From the NCBI GenBank assembly GCA_001939145.1, contig LSRX01000696.1, positions 284,546-348,545 of the forward strand: 64,000 bases of DNA. Direction: 5' to 3'. The notes under the pieces were generated by a model, which worked only from the letters and a program-made list of their open reading frames with translations, did not search any database and was not told the DNA's origin. Of the stretch, positions 31,699 through 43,099 are shown piece after piece (position 1 is the stretch's first letter; every line of letters begins with the position of its first letter). The DNA is from Symbiodinium microadriaticum. Its lineage: Eukaryota; Sar; Dinophyceae; Suessiales; Symbiodiniaceae. Position numbers and translations under genes: made by a program.

Positions 31699-32046
31699 CT
31701 CAGGCCTGGCCGTGCCGGGGGGCTCAGGGCTAGGGCTTCATGGGGTTAAAGAGCTTAAGTTTTAGGGTTTAGGGTTTTGGGGCTTTAGGGTTTAGGGCTT
31801 TATGGGGTTAAGTTTTTAGGTTTAAGGTTCGGGATTTCGTGCTTAGGGTTTAGGATGTAGGTTCGATTTTTGGTTAGGATTCTGGGGATAGGAGTATCGG
31901 ATAGTAGTTAGTAGTTAGAATATACTGATACAATTAGGTTTAGGATTTACGGTTTAGGATTTTTCAGAAGAAATCTAAACCCTCCCTTAAACCATAGATC
32001 GCTCTACAGATGCCCTGAATCCGTAAAAGCTTCGAAACCCCCCAAC

Positions 32047-32072
32047 CCCCAGGTGACCTTGAAACCCGAGAC
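32047..32072 (-). CDS. small exon (26 nt) of the chain
   Basis: TTTGAG precedes VSGFKVTW, followed by GTTGGGG. Very short, supported mainly by phase agreement on both sides (phase 0 in, phase 2 out). Confidence 0.35.
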
Positions 32073-32085
32073 CTCAAACATCCGG

Positions 32086-32409
32086 GTAGTTCTCTAGATT
32101 GGGGTCCCTTTTTGGTCCCAAAAAATAGTACGGCACCCTTGCTTCTTGCTTGCAAAGGCCCCTTAAAGGGACTCGATAATTTAGAGACCTACCTACGGCA
32201 CCCTTGTTTGCAAAGGCCCCTTAAAGGGACCCTAATTTAGAGACCTACCTACCTATCTGTTAAACCCTAAACCCTTTTAAAAAGACCCTTAAAAGGGACC
32301 CTAATTTAGAGACCTACCTACCTATCTCCCTTAAAGGGACCCTAATTTAGAGACCTACCTATCTATCTGTTACTTAAAGGGACCCCAATTTAGAGAAGTA
32401 CCTATCTGC
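32086..32409. mobile_element. hairpin element (TTCTCTAAATT family) with tandemly multiplied right arm
   Basis: The left arm GTAGTTCTCTAGATTGGGG faces five tandem copies of the opposite arm (AAAGGGACCCTAATTTAGAG followed by ACCTACC) at about 32165, 32221, 32291, 32330 and 32374. It fills most of the intron between the exons at 32413-32467 and 32047-32072. Confidence 0.7.
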
Positions 32410-32412
32410 TAC

Positions 32413-32467
32413 CAGGCTGACCATGCGCTCTCTTCGGCTGGTGGAGACCCAGAGCTCAGCAAGAGCC
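32413..32467 (-). CDS. exon of a five-exon chain, unknown protein
   Basis: 55 nt, TTTGCAG before and GTAGCAG after, reading ALAELWVSTSRRERMVSL. Upstream exons of this gene were not identified with confidence; isolated minus-strand exons at 34109 and beyond are possibilities. Confidence 0.5.
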
Positions 32468-33199
32468 CTGCAAACCTATAGCTCAGGGTGTTGGATTTAG
32501 GGTCTAGGGGTGAAGGGTTTAAAGGGGTGAAGGGCTTAAGGTTTAGGGTTCAGTGCTCAGGATTTTTGCAAGGCTCTTTGCCTCAGATATGCAGCCCTGA
32601 GCTGTAGGAGTGCCGGGCCGAGCGGTTTAGGCTTTAGGGTTTAGGGTACGACCATCGGTGTTGTAGGCTTCGTAATTTTTTGTTATTGCTCTTAATGCTG
32701 CTGCTGATCCCTACCAGCAATGAGGAATAAACTCAATGTCCGTATGTTGGGGCGCATACGTAAGGGGTTGCAGGATTCTGTACTTTAGCCGTGCTATTTA
32801 TATCTCTGAGCATATTACGGCTGTGTGGTTACTTGCCCGTTTAAATTGTTATTATCCTTGCTGTATTGGTTGCTGTTCTGAGTACCCTCATGTTCCTTCT
32901 TACCCTACTCACAATATAGTTGCCATGACTACTACAATTGCGAATCTGCTTCAACTATGGTGCTAGAGTCCGCTCCCCCATGCTCAACAAACGCCCCTCC
33001 TTCGAAGGTCAAGCTCCACCGTCACAGATGTTTGCTCACGCCAGCTGCTGATCTCGAAATCCGGAACTCTAAATCCAAGTCACCTGTACTGTATCCACAA
33101 AAGCCCACACCACTACATCTAGATCCCAAACACTTCCCACCTGAACTCCACAGATTTCATGAGACTGTGCAGATCTCCCCACACCAGGCCCTAAATCCC

Positions 33200-33960
33200 T
33201 AAGCACAGTGCCTCCTGGAGAAATCAGAGCCTTCAGGCAGTCGGACTTTTGTTGTCAAAAACGATCTAATCTAGGGGGCTGACTGGGGCTGACTAGTTAT
33301 CACAAGGCTTTGGGGGTCATCAGGCAGACTCAATAAATCAGAACCCTAAGGGGCCCCGTGAGTATCAGTTCAACTATGAGAAGTTCTGACAGTTGAAGGA
33401 AGATTCCCTGGCTAAGGGGTACTGGACTTTGCGGGAAATGTATAGGATTACAGAAGCCCCAATAATGAACCATACTATTCCTTCTGTTTCCATCAACTTT
33501 TTGCGCATCTTTTGCCTCCTTTGTAAGGCATTGACGTGCCCTGCTGCCTTGTGCTCATCTTGGAGAGTGATGGATCTTGAATTTTGCTCTGCTGCGCCAC
33601 GCGCTCAAGGTGGTCTGCACTGTTTTGAATTTCTGCGTTACACTCGCATCGTTGTCCATCCACGTCCCACCCCAGCCTGCCGCATCTGGAACCTGCATGC
33701 ACCAACTTCCCTGTCCTCAACTCCTGATGGCGGGTGGGTAGCCAGTACATCTTACTAAAGACATTTGAAGCCCGAGGCGCTACCTAAGCCCCTAAACCTG
33801 ACAAAAGCTTGCAGCCCTGTCTTAAACTGAATCCGCAAACCCGTTCAAAAAGTCTGAACCAGATCTGAACAATAACAAAAGCAACTCAAAACCATCCATG
33901 AATGGCAATGATGATAACAAAAAGAAACCAGTCATAATCAACGACATCAAGAGCCCAAAA
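33200..33960. other. no recognisable gene
   Basis: Contains part of an AGTATCA-type sequence shared with about 22985 and mixed filler; a 121-codon plus frame at 33393 shows no motif. Confidence 0.4.
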
Positions 33961-33969
33961 GGCCTAATT

Positions 33970-34107
33970 CCCGAGGAAAGAGCCCAAACCCCAGACCATT
34001 TAAAGCCTAAAACCCTGAACTTTAAACCCTTGATTCAATAAACCCTAAACCCTAAACCCTAAACCCTAACCCCTAAACCCTAAAATCCTAAACCCTAAAC
34101 CCAAAAA
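33970..34107 (-). repeat. telomere-like block, CCCTAAA orientation
   Basis: CCCTAAA units, best preserved at 34040-34100. Confidence 0.9.
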
Positions 34108-34108
34108 C

Positions 34109-34204
34109 CGGCCCGTTCGGGCCTTGAGGGGCCGACCCAGTGCCGACTCCGCCGCCCGGCGCAAAGCATGGACCGGGCGGTCCGAGGCCAAGGCAAGCTC
34201 GGCC
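34109..34204 (-). CDS. candidate exon between inverted telomere-like blocks
   Basis: TTAAAAG before and GTTTTTGGG after on the minus strand, 96 nt, reading AELALASDRPVHALRRAAES and further. Helical, Ala/Arg-rich. The plus strand is also open here, so strand assignment is moderate. Confidence 0.4.
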
Positions 34205-34212
34205 CTTTTAAG

Positions 34213-34460
34213 CGGGTTTAGGGTTTAGGGTTTAGGGCTTTGTGCTTTTATTGGCTTGTGCCGAGAATTTTGGGCTGAGGCTTTTGGACTGAAGGTTTAG
34301 CGTTTAGGGCTTGGGTTCTGGGCTGAGGGTTTTGGGGCTGCGGGCTTAGGGTTTATGGGGTTTGGGTTTTGGGCCGAGGGTTGTTCAAGCGCTTTTTGTA
34401 GGTGGGGCTTAGAGGTTTAGGCTTTAGGCTTTTGTTATGAACTTTGGGTTTAGGGTTGAG
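34213..34460 (+). repeat. telomere-like block, TTTAGGG orientation, degenerate
   Basis: Three good TTTAGGG units, then GGTTTTGGGC-type decay. Confidence 0.8.
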
Positions 34461-34739
34461 GGTTTAGAAAGCTTTTGAAACAGGCATCTCCCTCTTCAAA
34501 GAGGGTAGAAAGAGGGTGTTTAAAGACTTTGCGGGGCTTTCTAGTCCAGACCTTTAAGACTAGAAGCCTGGTTTTGAAGGGGACTGCACTAGGGGTGTAT
34601 AGGTTTTTGCGACATGGTTGCTCATCAGATTGAAAAGATTGTAGAGGGGTCCTACAACAGAATTTAACAGGAGGCTTAACACATTTCGAAAACCTCATAT
34701 GTTGTATTGGGCTTCTGAAACCATATGTGGCAGTGTTTC

Positions 34740-35110
34740 GATAGCTGTCGCTACTGCTCCTACTGCTACTAGGACGATGCCTTCGAGTACTGCCACCACT
34801 ACGACTGCTGCTACAGCCACTGCTGCTGCACTACCCATCACCACTGCCACGACCCCCACCACCTCCACCAGCTCCACCACCACTAGCACCACCACACCAC
34901 CACCACACCACCAGCACCACCAGCACCACCTCCGCCACCACCACAACAACCAGCACCACTCCCACATCATCATCATCATCATCATCATCATTATCATCAT
35001 CATCATGAACATCATTATGCTCGCCGTCGTCGTCGTCATCACTGACATCATCCCTGTCGTCATAAACAGCATCATCACCATCATTTCCTCACCAGCATCA
35101 GCATCAGTGG
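34740..35110. repeat. ACC/CAT triplet-rich tract
   Basis: CCACCA and ATC triplets, interrupted. Confidence 0.85.
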
Positions 35111-35422
35111 TAGCATCACTCCGAACGGTCAACCGCTGTCCGTGAGCAACCTAGCTTCGCTTGAGCTCCGTGCGACGGCCCCTTAAGGCTTTCCGGTGTT
35201 GGATTTTGCAAAACCTTGATTCGCGGTCGAGGGACGCCAACTTCGCACACTTTTTGCAGGCACCCTAAACCCTAAACCCATTGAGTTGTTCAAGAAAGGG
35301 GGATTTCCGGTCAAGTCTCAATTATAGCGTCCAGGTTGTTTTTGCACAGCCAGCTGATTGAAAGATCCAGATTCGGAAAGATACAGTACCCGTAACCTGA
35401 AAACTCTGACTCCAAAAGTAAC

Positions 35423-35554
35423 CTGGAGGCCCCAATCCGTGATGAGTGCCTCTGCCCGCTGAGCAATGCCACTGTGAGGTTGAACATGGCTGCGCAGCCA
35501 TGCGCTTACGGCCGGGTGGTGCTGGAGCAAAACAACAGGCCGCAGATGAAGAGT
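35423..35554 (-). CDS. exon, unknown protein (44 codons)
   Basis: CTCCAG before and CAG|GTTACT after on the minus strand, about 132 nt, reading TLHLRPVVLLQHHPAVSAWL and SHVQPHSGIAQRAEALITDW. Strong coding character; boundary coordinates may be off by one base. The TTTAGGG block begins nine bases to its right. Family unknown. Confidence 0.5.
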
Positions 35555-35562
35555 CTGGAGGG

Positions 35563-35690
35563 TATGGGATTTTAGGGGGTTTAGGGTTTAGGGGTTTAGG
35601 GTTTAGGGTCTAGGGTCTAGGGTTTAGGGCTTAAGGTTTAGGATTTCGGGGTTTAGGGTTTAGGGTTTTGGGGTTTCGGGCCATAGAGGC
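35563..35690 (+). repeat. telomere-like block, TTTAGGG orientation
   Basis: TTTAGGG and TCTAGGG units. Confidence 0.9.
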
Positions 35691-35744
35691 GCATCTTCGG
35701 TCTTCATGCTTTGACGGCTCGGGCTTTTGGCGCACCCTGAAAAC

Positions 35745-36300
35745 GGAATCCTAAGCCCGATATCCTTCTTCCTCACCTGCGTACCCTGAACCCTAATCCT
35801 ACACTCCAAGTCCTGGACCGTGAATCTGAAACCCCGAAACCCCGAATCCTCTTAACCCCTAAATCCTAAGATCTCAACCTCTATATCTCAAAAACCTTGA
35901 AGTTCTTGAACACTGCATTTCAAACCGTTAAACCCTGCCTTCAAAGCCTTAAACCCAGAATTCTACATCCTAACCCGGATCCTAGTCAATCTTTGACCGC
36001 CAAGTTCTAAACCCTTGAACCCAAACTTCTAAATCCCTAAACCCGAGAATTCAAAAGCTGAAACCCCAGATTTCAACAACCTTGAACCCCAAGTTCTGAA
36101 GCCTTAAACCCTCGCCCCAAACTCCAAAACCCCTAAACCCTAAAACCTAAACCCTACACCCTAAGCCCTAAGCCCCAAACCCTAAACCTTAAAACCTTAA
36201 ACCCCTAAACCCTAAACCCTAAGCCCCAAACCCTAAACCCTAAAAGCTTAAGCTCCCAAGCCCCAAGCCCTAAAACCCCAAACCCTAAAGCCTTCAACCT
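35745..36300 (-). repeat. long degenerate telomere-like block, CCCTAAA orientation
   Basis: From 35750 to 36110 very degenerate (CCTGAACCC, AACCTTGAA), then good CCCTAAA units to 36290. It precedes the plus-strand exon at 36304. Confidence 0.85.
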
Positions 36301-36303
36301 CAG

Positions 36304-36383
36304 AGTTCTACAACACCCTCCTGCGCCAGGAGCCCGAAGGTCTCATCGGCGTCTCCGGCCTTGTCACCTCTCGATTTCGAACG
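36304..36383 (+). CDS. candidate plus-strand exon with GTTTAGGG donor
   Basis: CAACCTCAG precedes and GTTTAGGG follows 80 nt, reading FYNTLLRQEPEGLIGVSGLV and TSRFRT. Here the gene sense is plus, yet the arrangement is the same as on the minus strand: C-rich repeat before the exon, G-rich repeat after it. Protein unknown. Confidence 0.5.
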
Positions 36384-36515
36384 GTTTAGGGTTTAGGGTT
36401 TGGGGTTCAGGGTTTAGGGTTTAGGGTTTAGGGTTCAGGGTTTGGGGTTCAGGGTTTAGGGTTCAGGATTTAGGGCTCAGGGTTTAGGGTTTAGGGTTCA
36501 GGGTTTAGGGTTTAG
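36384..36515 (+). repeat. telomere-like block, TTTAGGG orientation
   Basis: TTTAGGG and TTCAGGG units starting exactly at the exon end. Confidence 0.95.
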
Positions 36516-36599
36516 GGTCTAGATCCAGTTGAGGGCTCGGGGCTGTCGGGGTTTACAGGGCTTTTGGGCTATCGAGTTCAGGCTTGGGGCTTTAGGCTT

Positions 36600-37990
36600 T
36601 CGGGTTCTGGGGAGTGGGCTTTAGGTTTTGGGTTGAAGGTTCTAGGCTCCATGGTCAAAGCATCTGCGACCGGGGTGCCATTGAGCGCCCAGTAAGCGTA
36701 GTCCAGGTCATGCTCTTGCCTGCAGCTTGCACGGTTTAGGATTTAGGGTTGAGGGTGCAGATGTTGCTTCCAACTCACAAGTTCGCGACCCTGCATCCTG
36801 AAGCCAAGAGGCATGTACCTCAGGATGTGGCTGAGCCAGAGCACTTCTCCGACCTCTCAGGATCAAACGGCTTCTTCAGATAGATCATTTGGAATCAATG
36901 GCCTCCGCAGACCAGCCGTCCGAGATCCAGTAGCCGTTTGTTCCAAACTCTCCAAGCCACACTGGCGCCTCCTTGGTGGCGCTTACTTGCTGCAAGCCCT
37001 ATGCTCGAAATAGCTCGAACGGATATCAAGTCTGAGCAGACCACGCCATTCAACAGGAAGCCTTGCCAGACAGGATCACAGGGTAATTAGGGTTTAGGGG
37101 AAGGAGCAGACACGAGCGATGCGAAGTCAAGCAGCCCCAGCGATTGTCCAGCTTGCTACGAAAGGCGGAGTAAGAGACGGTCCTCGGAAGTTTCACAGAA
37201 GACTCTAAACCCTGAGCCCACGTCAGGGTTTTTGGTTTTCCTTGTTTCGGGCTCTTTCACTGTTGCCTGAGTGATGAGGGTTCATTTCTGAATGTAGAGA
37301 GCAGTAAGGATTCGGGCTTCCGCCCCACCCTAACTTGCAATCCTACACCCGAGCCTCGTGTCCCATCTTAGTCTGATGCTCTCAGGCCGGGAAGCCAAGA
37401 GCTCATCAAGAAAGCGCCGGCGCTGAGAGCAAGCAGAATCTTCGTGGAGGGGCGCCCTGCCACACTCATGTTTTGGCTTATGATTTGGGAATTTTGGCTC
37501 AGGAGCTTAAGGTTTAGGGTTTAGGGTTCTGGGCTTTAGGGTTCAAGGTTTAGGATTTGGAGCTTAGGGTTTATCTCTGATAGAACTTGACTATCCCAGA
37601 TCTACACTGCATGAATGCTGCAAAGTACAGCTCGTTCCTGCATCGCTGAGTATAGGAGTGCACGCAAAGTGCGAAGGCACAAACGGAGGCATACAAACAT
37701 AGACGCGCACATGTTTCTACACATGAATGTGTACATATATGCATGCATAGTGGGTACATCGACATGTCAATTCTGTGCAGTTGAACAATATGTAAATGCC
37801 TACATATCTGTCTACTCGCTTATGTACATGCATGCATGCATCGCCAATGTACCATGTACGTGCCACATAGGTGTAGAGGCGGGTACATTTGCATGAGTTT
37901 GTCAATCTGCACATGCAACTGCAATCTTTGTAAGAGCAACACATAGAAACCCTGAACCTGCAAAACAACTGCCACGGACAACGACGATGC
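36600..37990. other. no confident gene
   Basis: Degenerate telomere-like remnants (36550-36760, 37090, 37510-37570) and ATG/CAT-rich decay from 37690 to 37920. A 66-codon plus frame at 36813 shows no motif. Confidence 0.45.
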
Positions 37991-38583
37991 CACGATTCCT
38001 CGATTGCTAGTGTTTGTACTTATCACCACAAATCCTAGCACGTGCGCATGGAAGTGCGGAACCCCAACTTATACCCTACACCATCACCCATAAACCCCAA
38101 ACCCAAAATGACCCTAACTCCGTAGTAAACCCTAGGCCAGGCACATGTGTTCCGAAAACTTCCCAGACCCTACTCTCACGCTGCCTCCGCAAGAACGTCC
38201 CAAGCGTGATTGCGCCTCCTTGTCGTAGGCGGGCGCGGGGCCTAGGTCTTCAGTGTTCAGATTCTTCTACTTGGCGAGCTTGCGTTGCAGAGGAGAAGCA
38301 GGGGTCGGAGTTCAGGAATTGGGGTTTAGGGTTTAGGGTTTAGGGTTGAGGTTCCGGGTTTAGGGGATTGGTTGTCGAAACATTTTAATTGTTAGCACTT
38401 CTTGGAAGTAAACTGCCCAATCCCAGAGCAACCAAACCGGGAAGCTGACACGCCTTTCAGCATCAGAGCATGAAATCAACCTGAACCCTGAAGCTCCCTA
38501 TGTATGCCGGAAATGCCATAACCGCCAGCAAATTGCAGACTAAATACCGAATTCCTCAGCTCCCTACACCCCTAAACCCCCCC

Positions 38584-38588
38584 NNNNN
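38584..38588. other. assembly gap (5 N)
   Basis: Five undetermined bases in a C-rich stretch next to telomere-like sequence. Confidence 0.99.
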
Positions 38589-38721
38589 CCCACAACCCAA
38601 GCCGCCACAGGGCGAAACAACCTGAGGATCCGTCTCGTCTTGGCGGACCTCCCTCTGCAAAGGCGCCAGAAGACCTCTGCCGCCCAGCCCAGGGAGAGCC
38701 TTTGCCCAGAGCGCAAAACCC

Positions 38722-38910
38722 CTGAAGCTCCCTTTTGGGATTACCTTAGAGGATTCTAAATATATACCACAAAAAGGAACTACTTAAGGAATATACCTTA
38801 AAGTCATACTTTCGTTAGGGCCCCTAAGATTTCATATATAATTTATGGAACATACCATTAAAGCACAGTTGAATTAGGATCTCCTGTGAGTTAAGGTATA
38901 TTCCTTCATT
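38722..38910. mobile_element. nested hairpin elements, AGTTCCTTTTT family
   Basis: Contains TTGGGATTACCTTAGAGGA and GGATTCTAAATATATACCAC plus AAAAAGGAACTACTTAAGG, matching the element at 46751-46832. A second inverted pair, AAGGAATATACCTTAA near 38787 and TTAAGGTATATTCCTT near 38891, encloses about 90 bp. Confidence 0.65.
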
Positions 38911-39002
38911 GGGGAGCATCGGGCGTTGTGGGTGCTCACTTCCGGACTCGGGGACTGCGGCTTCGAGCTGTGGACAATTAAAGGATTTGGGTGCTTCGCA
39001 TG

Positions 39003-39072
39003 AGGGTTTGGGTTTAGGGTTTAGGGTTTTAGGTTTTAGGGTTTAGGGTTTAGGGTTTAGGGGTTTGGGCTT
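39003..39072 (+). repeat. telomere-like block, TTTAGGG orientation
   Basis: TTTAGGG with TTTTAGGG variants. Confidence 0.9.
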
Positions 39073-39099
39073 TAAGATTCTCGTCTTGTTGGAAATTTC

Positions 39100-42000
39100 G
39101 TGATGCTGGAGAGGATTCTGCTGGACAGACATAGGACCAGACTGCTGGCACAAAGAAAGGTTAGCGCTTAGTAGTGCTTACAGTAGAGACACACGTGCTG
39201 AAAAAGGCCAGGGCGCCAATAGAGTAGCCAGGCTCGAAAGAAGTTTACGTGATACCAGCAGTAGTCGTGGGCCTCATAGACCACACCTTGGAAGGACTTG
39301 CATGCATGCCGGCACCCTAAACCCTAAAACCTAAACCACAAGAGCCGGCCCTACGGTGCTCGGCACAATTTCCGCTGCCAGGCCGCGGCCACGCAGCAGC
39401 GGCTCGCGGTGCAGCGGTCTCTGGCGAACTCCGCGCAGGTCCGTGGAGAAGTCAAGGCCCTGAGAGACTTGACTAGAATATCCTGTCGTCTCCTATGCGT
39501 ATCCTGCTGTGGGCATTGCTCTCGTTGTTGATGATTCTGGCGAACGCAGTGCTTTTGCTTTTACTCTTGCTGGGCTTCAATAAACTTCACGAAGCACAGA
39601 GGCTCTGCAACTTGACACAGATATCCCACCACACCCCTGCCTCGACCACAATCAAAGCATCCGACTTCTCCTGGGCACAGGCAGCCCCCAAATCGCAGCA
39701 GACAGAGGAATCCCAACCCTGAGCAACTTTGAAGCGAGAGGCAGCGTGACTGGCTGAAAAACCCATGACGGCGCACTCACGTAGCAGCACTGCGGAGGGA
39801 GTTTCTTTTTTCTGATTCTTCTCTTGCAGGCTGTCAAACTATGCTAACCCATCCCGATTGTTCCCAAAGTCCTGTAGAACGGCTGCACCTGCGCGAAGAG
39901 CCGCCTCGCCCCAGTCGCCTTTGCCGCCGCCCGACAGGCCCCACTGCGGCCAGAATCGGTAGCCTCGCCAACGAGTCACCATTGGATCTGCTTCAATGAT
40001 CGGACATCCAGGTTGGCTTCGAAATACAAGCTACAGTAGATCATGTGCAGCGCTGCCGCCCCCGGGCCCCCCCTCCACCCTGGTATCCACCCCTATGTCC
40101 CCTGTGGTGTGGGTTCCCCCCTGCCCCCTGTGGTTATGTTTGGCTGTGCACCCTTCCATGACTGTTGCGGGTTGGGCGTCCGGTTGGGGTTTGGGCCTTG
40201 GGACTTTGGAAACGATACAGTTCCACTGAACCCGCCCTGAACTCCAATGCCAATGATAGTGGAGATGATTATGACGATGATAACGAAGATGGTGGTCATG
40301 ATCACCATCGGCACTCTCCTCTGGTCCCTTGTTACTGAAAGTCATTCAAACGCATGCTCAGGCTTACATTTACCGAACCCAAGCGAAACTTCGCATAGAA
40401 TGACAACGGTCGATACAAGCTACGACGAAAGATCATCAAGCAAGGCAAGCTTTTCAAGTAAGTAAATCACAGAACATGCGGTACCTAAGACCAGAACAGC
40501 ATAAGAGCAACGTTGCACCACCAACAGTCACACTCGGAATACCAGCATGCAAGAAGTGCATCAGCGTCATTGTTCACAGTTGTCGACAGCATCATCGCCA
40601 TCATTCCCTCCCCCAGTGGGAAGATTGTGCGAGAGTTCCAAGCAACCAAGCAAAGCTCACAGTTACGAGGAGGATGATGCAGACGACCACCATCCCTGTG
40701 GCTGCTCGGATGAGAGGCCTGGCTTGGCCCTGCGCGGGAGGCGGGGGGGCACTGATGTCTGATGTGGCGACACAGGACCATACATGGATAGACAGATAGA
40801 TGAGATGGATAGGGGGAAGATAGGGGGAAGGGGGGAAGATAGGGGGAAGATGGAGTGATGGTTGGAGAGAGAGGCATATGGACACGTAGATGGATTCATG
40901 GATATGTTAACTGAAGCGTCAGGTGGATGGATAGATAGATAGATGGATAGATAGATAGATAGATAGATAGATAGACAGATAGAGATACATTCAGAATTAG
41001 AATTAGATTGATATTTGTATCCCTTTCACTGTTCGACTATGTCAATACATACATGTATACATAGCTGCAGAATACCTTATACACCATACTTTGCCGATAA
41101 ACATACCTCAGTCTGTATGCACAGATGCACGTAGATACATCATACGTAGATGCAGACACAGATGTACATGCATGCATGCACGCATCCATCTGCCCATACA
41201 TCCACTACATCCACTACAATCCACTACATCCATTGCATCAATTACATCCATGCACACACGAGTGATCTATGTGTGCACATACCCTGCCTTGTGGGGAAAG
41301 GCCCAGGCTCCAAGCCACGGGTGCAGGAATTCCACGCAGCTCGTTTCGCAGGTCGAAGCCCACGACGTAAGGCTCCTCTCTGTAGCGCCTTTCCAGTTGA
41401 AGGCTGGGGGTTCAGGATTCAAGGCGCAGGCCTGGGTCCCGCTTTTAGAGGGTTTTGGAGTGATCATGATCGGTCGGATGATCTCGAAGAACATGTTAGA
41501 ACGATTATGATGATGCTGGTGATGTTGTTGATGATGACGATGATGGTGCTGCTGATGTGATGGCAAAAGCGATAGTGAATGCGACGGAGGTGGTCGGGTC
41601 GGTCATCGTAACGACGATGCGAGAAGCCAGGGCGATGACGATGGCGATGACGAAGAGGACAGCCATCATTATACTGTTCGGAACTTCAGATTCGGGACAG
41701 TATCGATGGACTCCGGCACAGTGCTCTCTTGCAGTTGCCTCGCCAGCAGACGAAGTGACTGCAGCCAATCTTCTTCCGAGTACTCCTTGCTTGAGACATC
41801 ATTGCTCTGTGCTTAGTTGCAACTTCAACCATGAACATCCACCCGCAGCTCAGTAGTGAGAAGCCATCTGACTGTCCTGGCTGTACCACAGTCCTTCCCC
41901 GTCATCCTCGCTGCAACACCACATGGCTTTCCCCTGCCAGGCTTTGTGCAAAAACACGTCTGTCCACCAAATCCTCGCAGTTGTGGAAGTTACATCACCT

Positions 42001-42960
42001 ACTGAATCGCAATGATACAAACGCAAAGAAAAGGCACACAAGCATGGAGGAGCCTGGTGGTTGTTCAGCACCACCATGATGCGGGCATCCACCAACGCTT
42101 TCACCGTGGCATCGAAGATCGCAAGCGCGCTCATGTTCCTGAATTCAATATGAAATAATGGTGATGCTGCTACTGGTGGTGGTGGTAATGGTAATGGTGA
42201 TGGTGATGGTGATGGCTACGGCGATGGCGATGGCGATGGCGTAGTTGTGATGTTGATGGTGGTGATCAACATGGCGGTGACAATGAAGATGACGATGATG
42301 ATGCTGATGATGTTGGTGATGATGTTGATGATGATGACGATGATGATGGCGATGATGATGCTTATGTTGACGATGATGATAACGGTGATGATGATGATGA
42401 TAATGATGATGATGATGATGATGATGACGATGACGATGGTGTCGGCAGTGACGATGATGATCGTGATGAGGATAGAAAATGGTATTACAGTGACGACGAT
42501 GATCGTGATGAGGATAGAAAATGGTATTACCGTGCCCAACAGAATGTATGTCCATGGCACAGTATCAACATGATGTAACATAACGAAACATGACAGAAGA
42601 AAAACAGCACAGATTACGACACAACACAAGACAACTTGCTTGTTGTAAGGGAATATGCGATAAAACACAGTTTTACATAATATGGTATAGTACAGTCGAG
42701 TGTGAGGTAACATCATTTACTCCAACATTTCATGACAGAATACCATGTACTGTAGGTAATGTCATCCAATGCAACATATCACAATGCAATGCAACGAACT
42801 ACAACATGAAAATGCGGTATGCTGCAATAAACGACAATCCAACCTCATTTGCTTTCATACGTCTAACGAGATGTAACAGTACCTGCACAAACGCAAAATC
42901 TCTCTTCAACACCAACAACCCAATTTTTACATCAGAGCAAAGGGCACTTCTTGTATGGTA
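39100..42960. other. long interval without a confident gene
   Basis: Holds a few unrecognised frames (for example plus 39495-39722 with a hydrophobic LLWALLSLLMILANAVLLLL start), GGGGGAAGATA repeats at 40810-40855, GATA repeats at 40925-40985, ATCC/CATC-rich sequence at 41190-41260 and GAT repeats at 42180-42440. No telomere-like block after 39335. Confidence 0.4.
42165..42440. repeat. (GAT)n/(GGTGAT)n tract
   Basis: GAT triplets with GGT, GTT and GAC interruptions, ending in two copies of a GATCGTGATGAGGATAGAAA-containing unit of about 42 bp at 42456-42530. Confidence 0.9.
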
Positions 42961-43022
42961 AGGGTTTAGCTTCACGGAAACAGAGGGCCTTTGCATGAAA
43001 CCCTAAACCCTAAACCCTAAAC

Positions 43023-43075
43023 CCTCGCCGAGTCGCTGCAGCTCCGGATTTGCGAGGATGGCCGCCTCGCGCGGC
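43023..43075 (-). CDS. candidate exon with GTTTAGGG donor
   Basis: AACCAG before and GTTTAGGG after on the minus strand, 53 nt, reading PREAAILANPELQRLGE. CCCTAAA lies left (43000-43022), TTTAGGG right. Confidence 0.45.
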
Positions 43076-43099
43076 CTGGTTTTGCAGTCTTCGGCTCCA

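Noticed and set aside
37471..37512. Further spliced-leader relic (ATTTTGGCTCAGG and GTTTTGGCTTATG)
   Set aside because: Similar to the leader 3' end but with mismatches at the diagnostic CAAG, no CC start and no retroposed gene downstream; chance similarity not excluded.
42145..42716. His-, Ile- or Met-rich open frames
   Set aside because: Translations of the GAT/CAT microsatellite, open in all frames because the repeat lacks stops.
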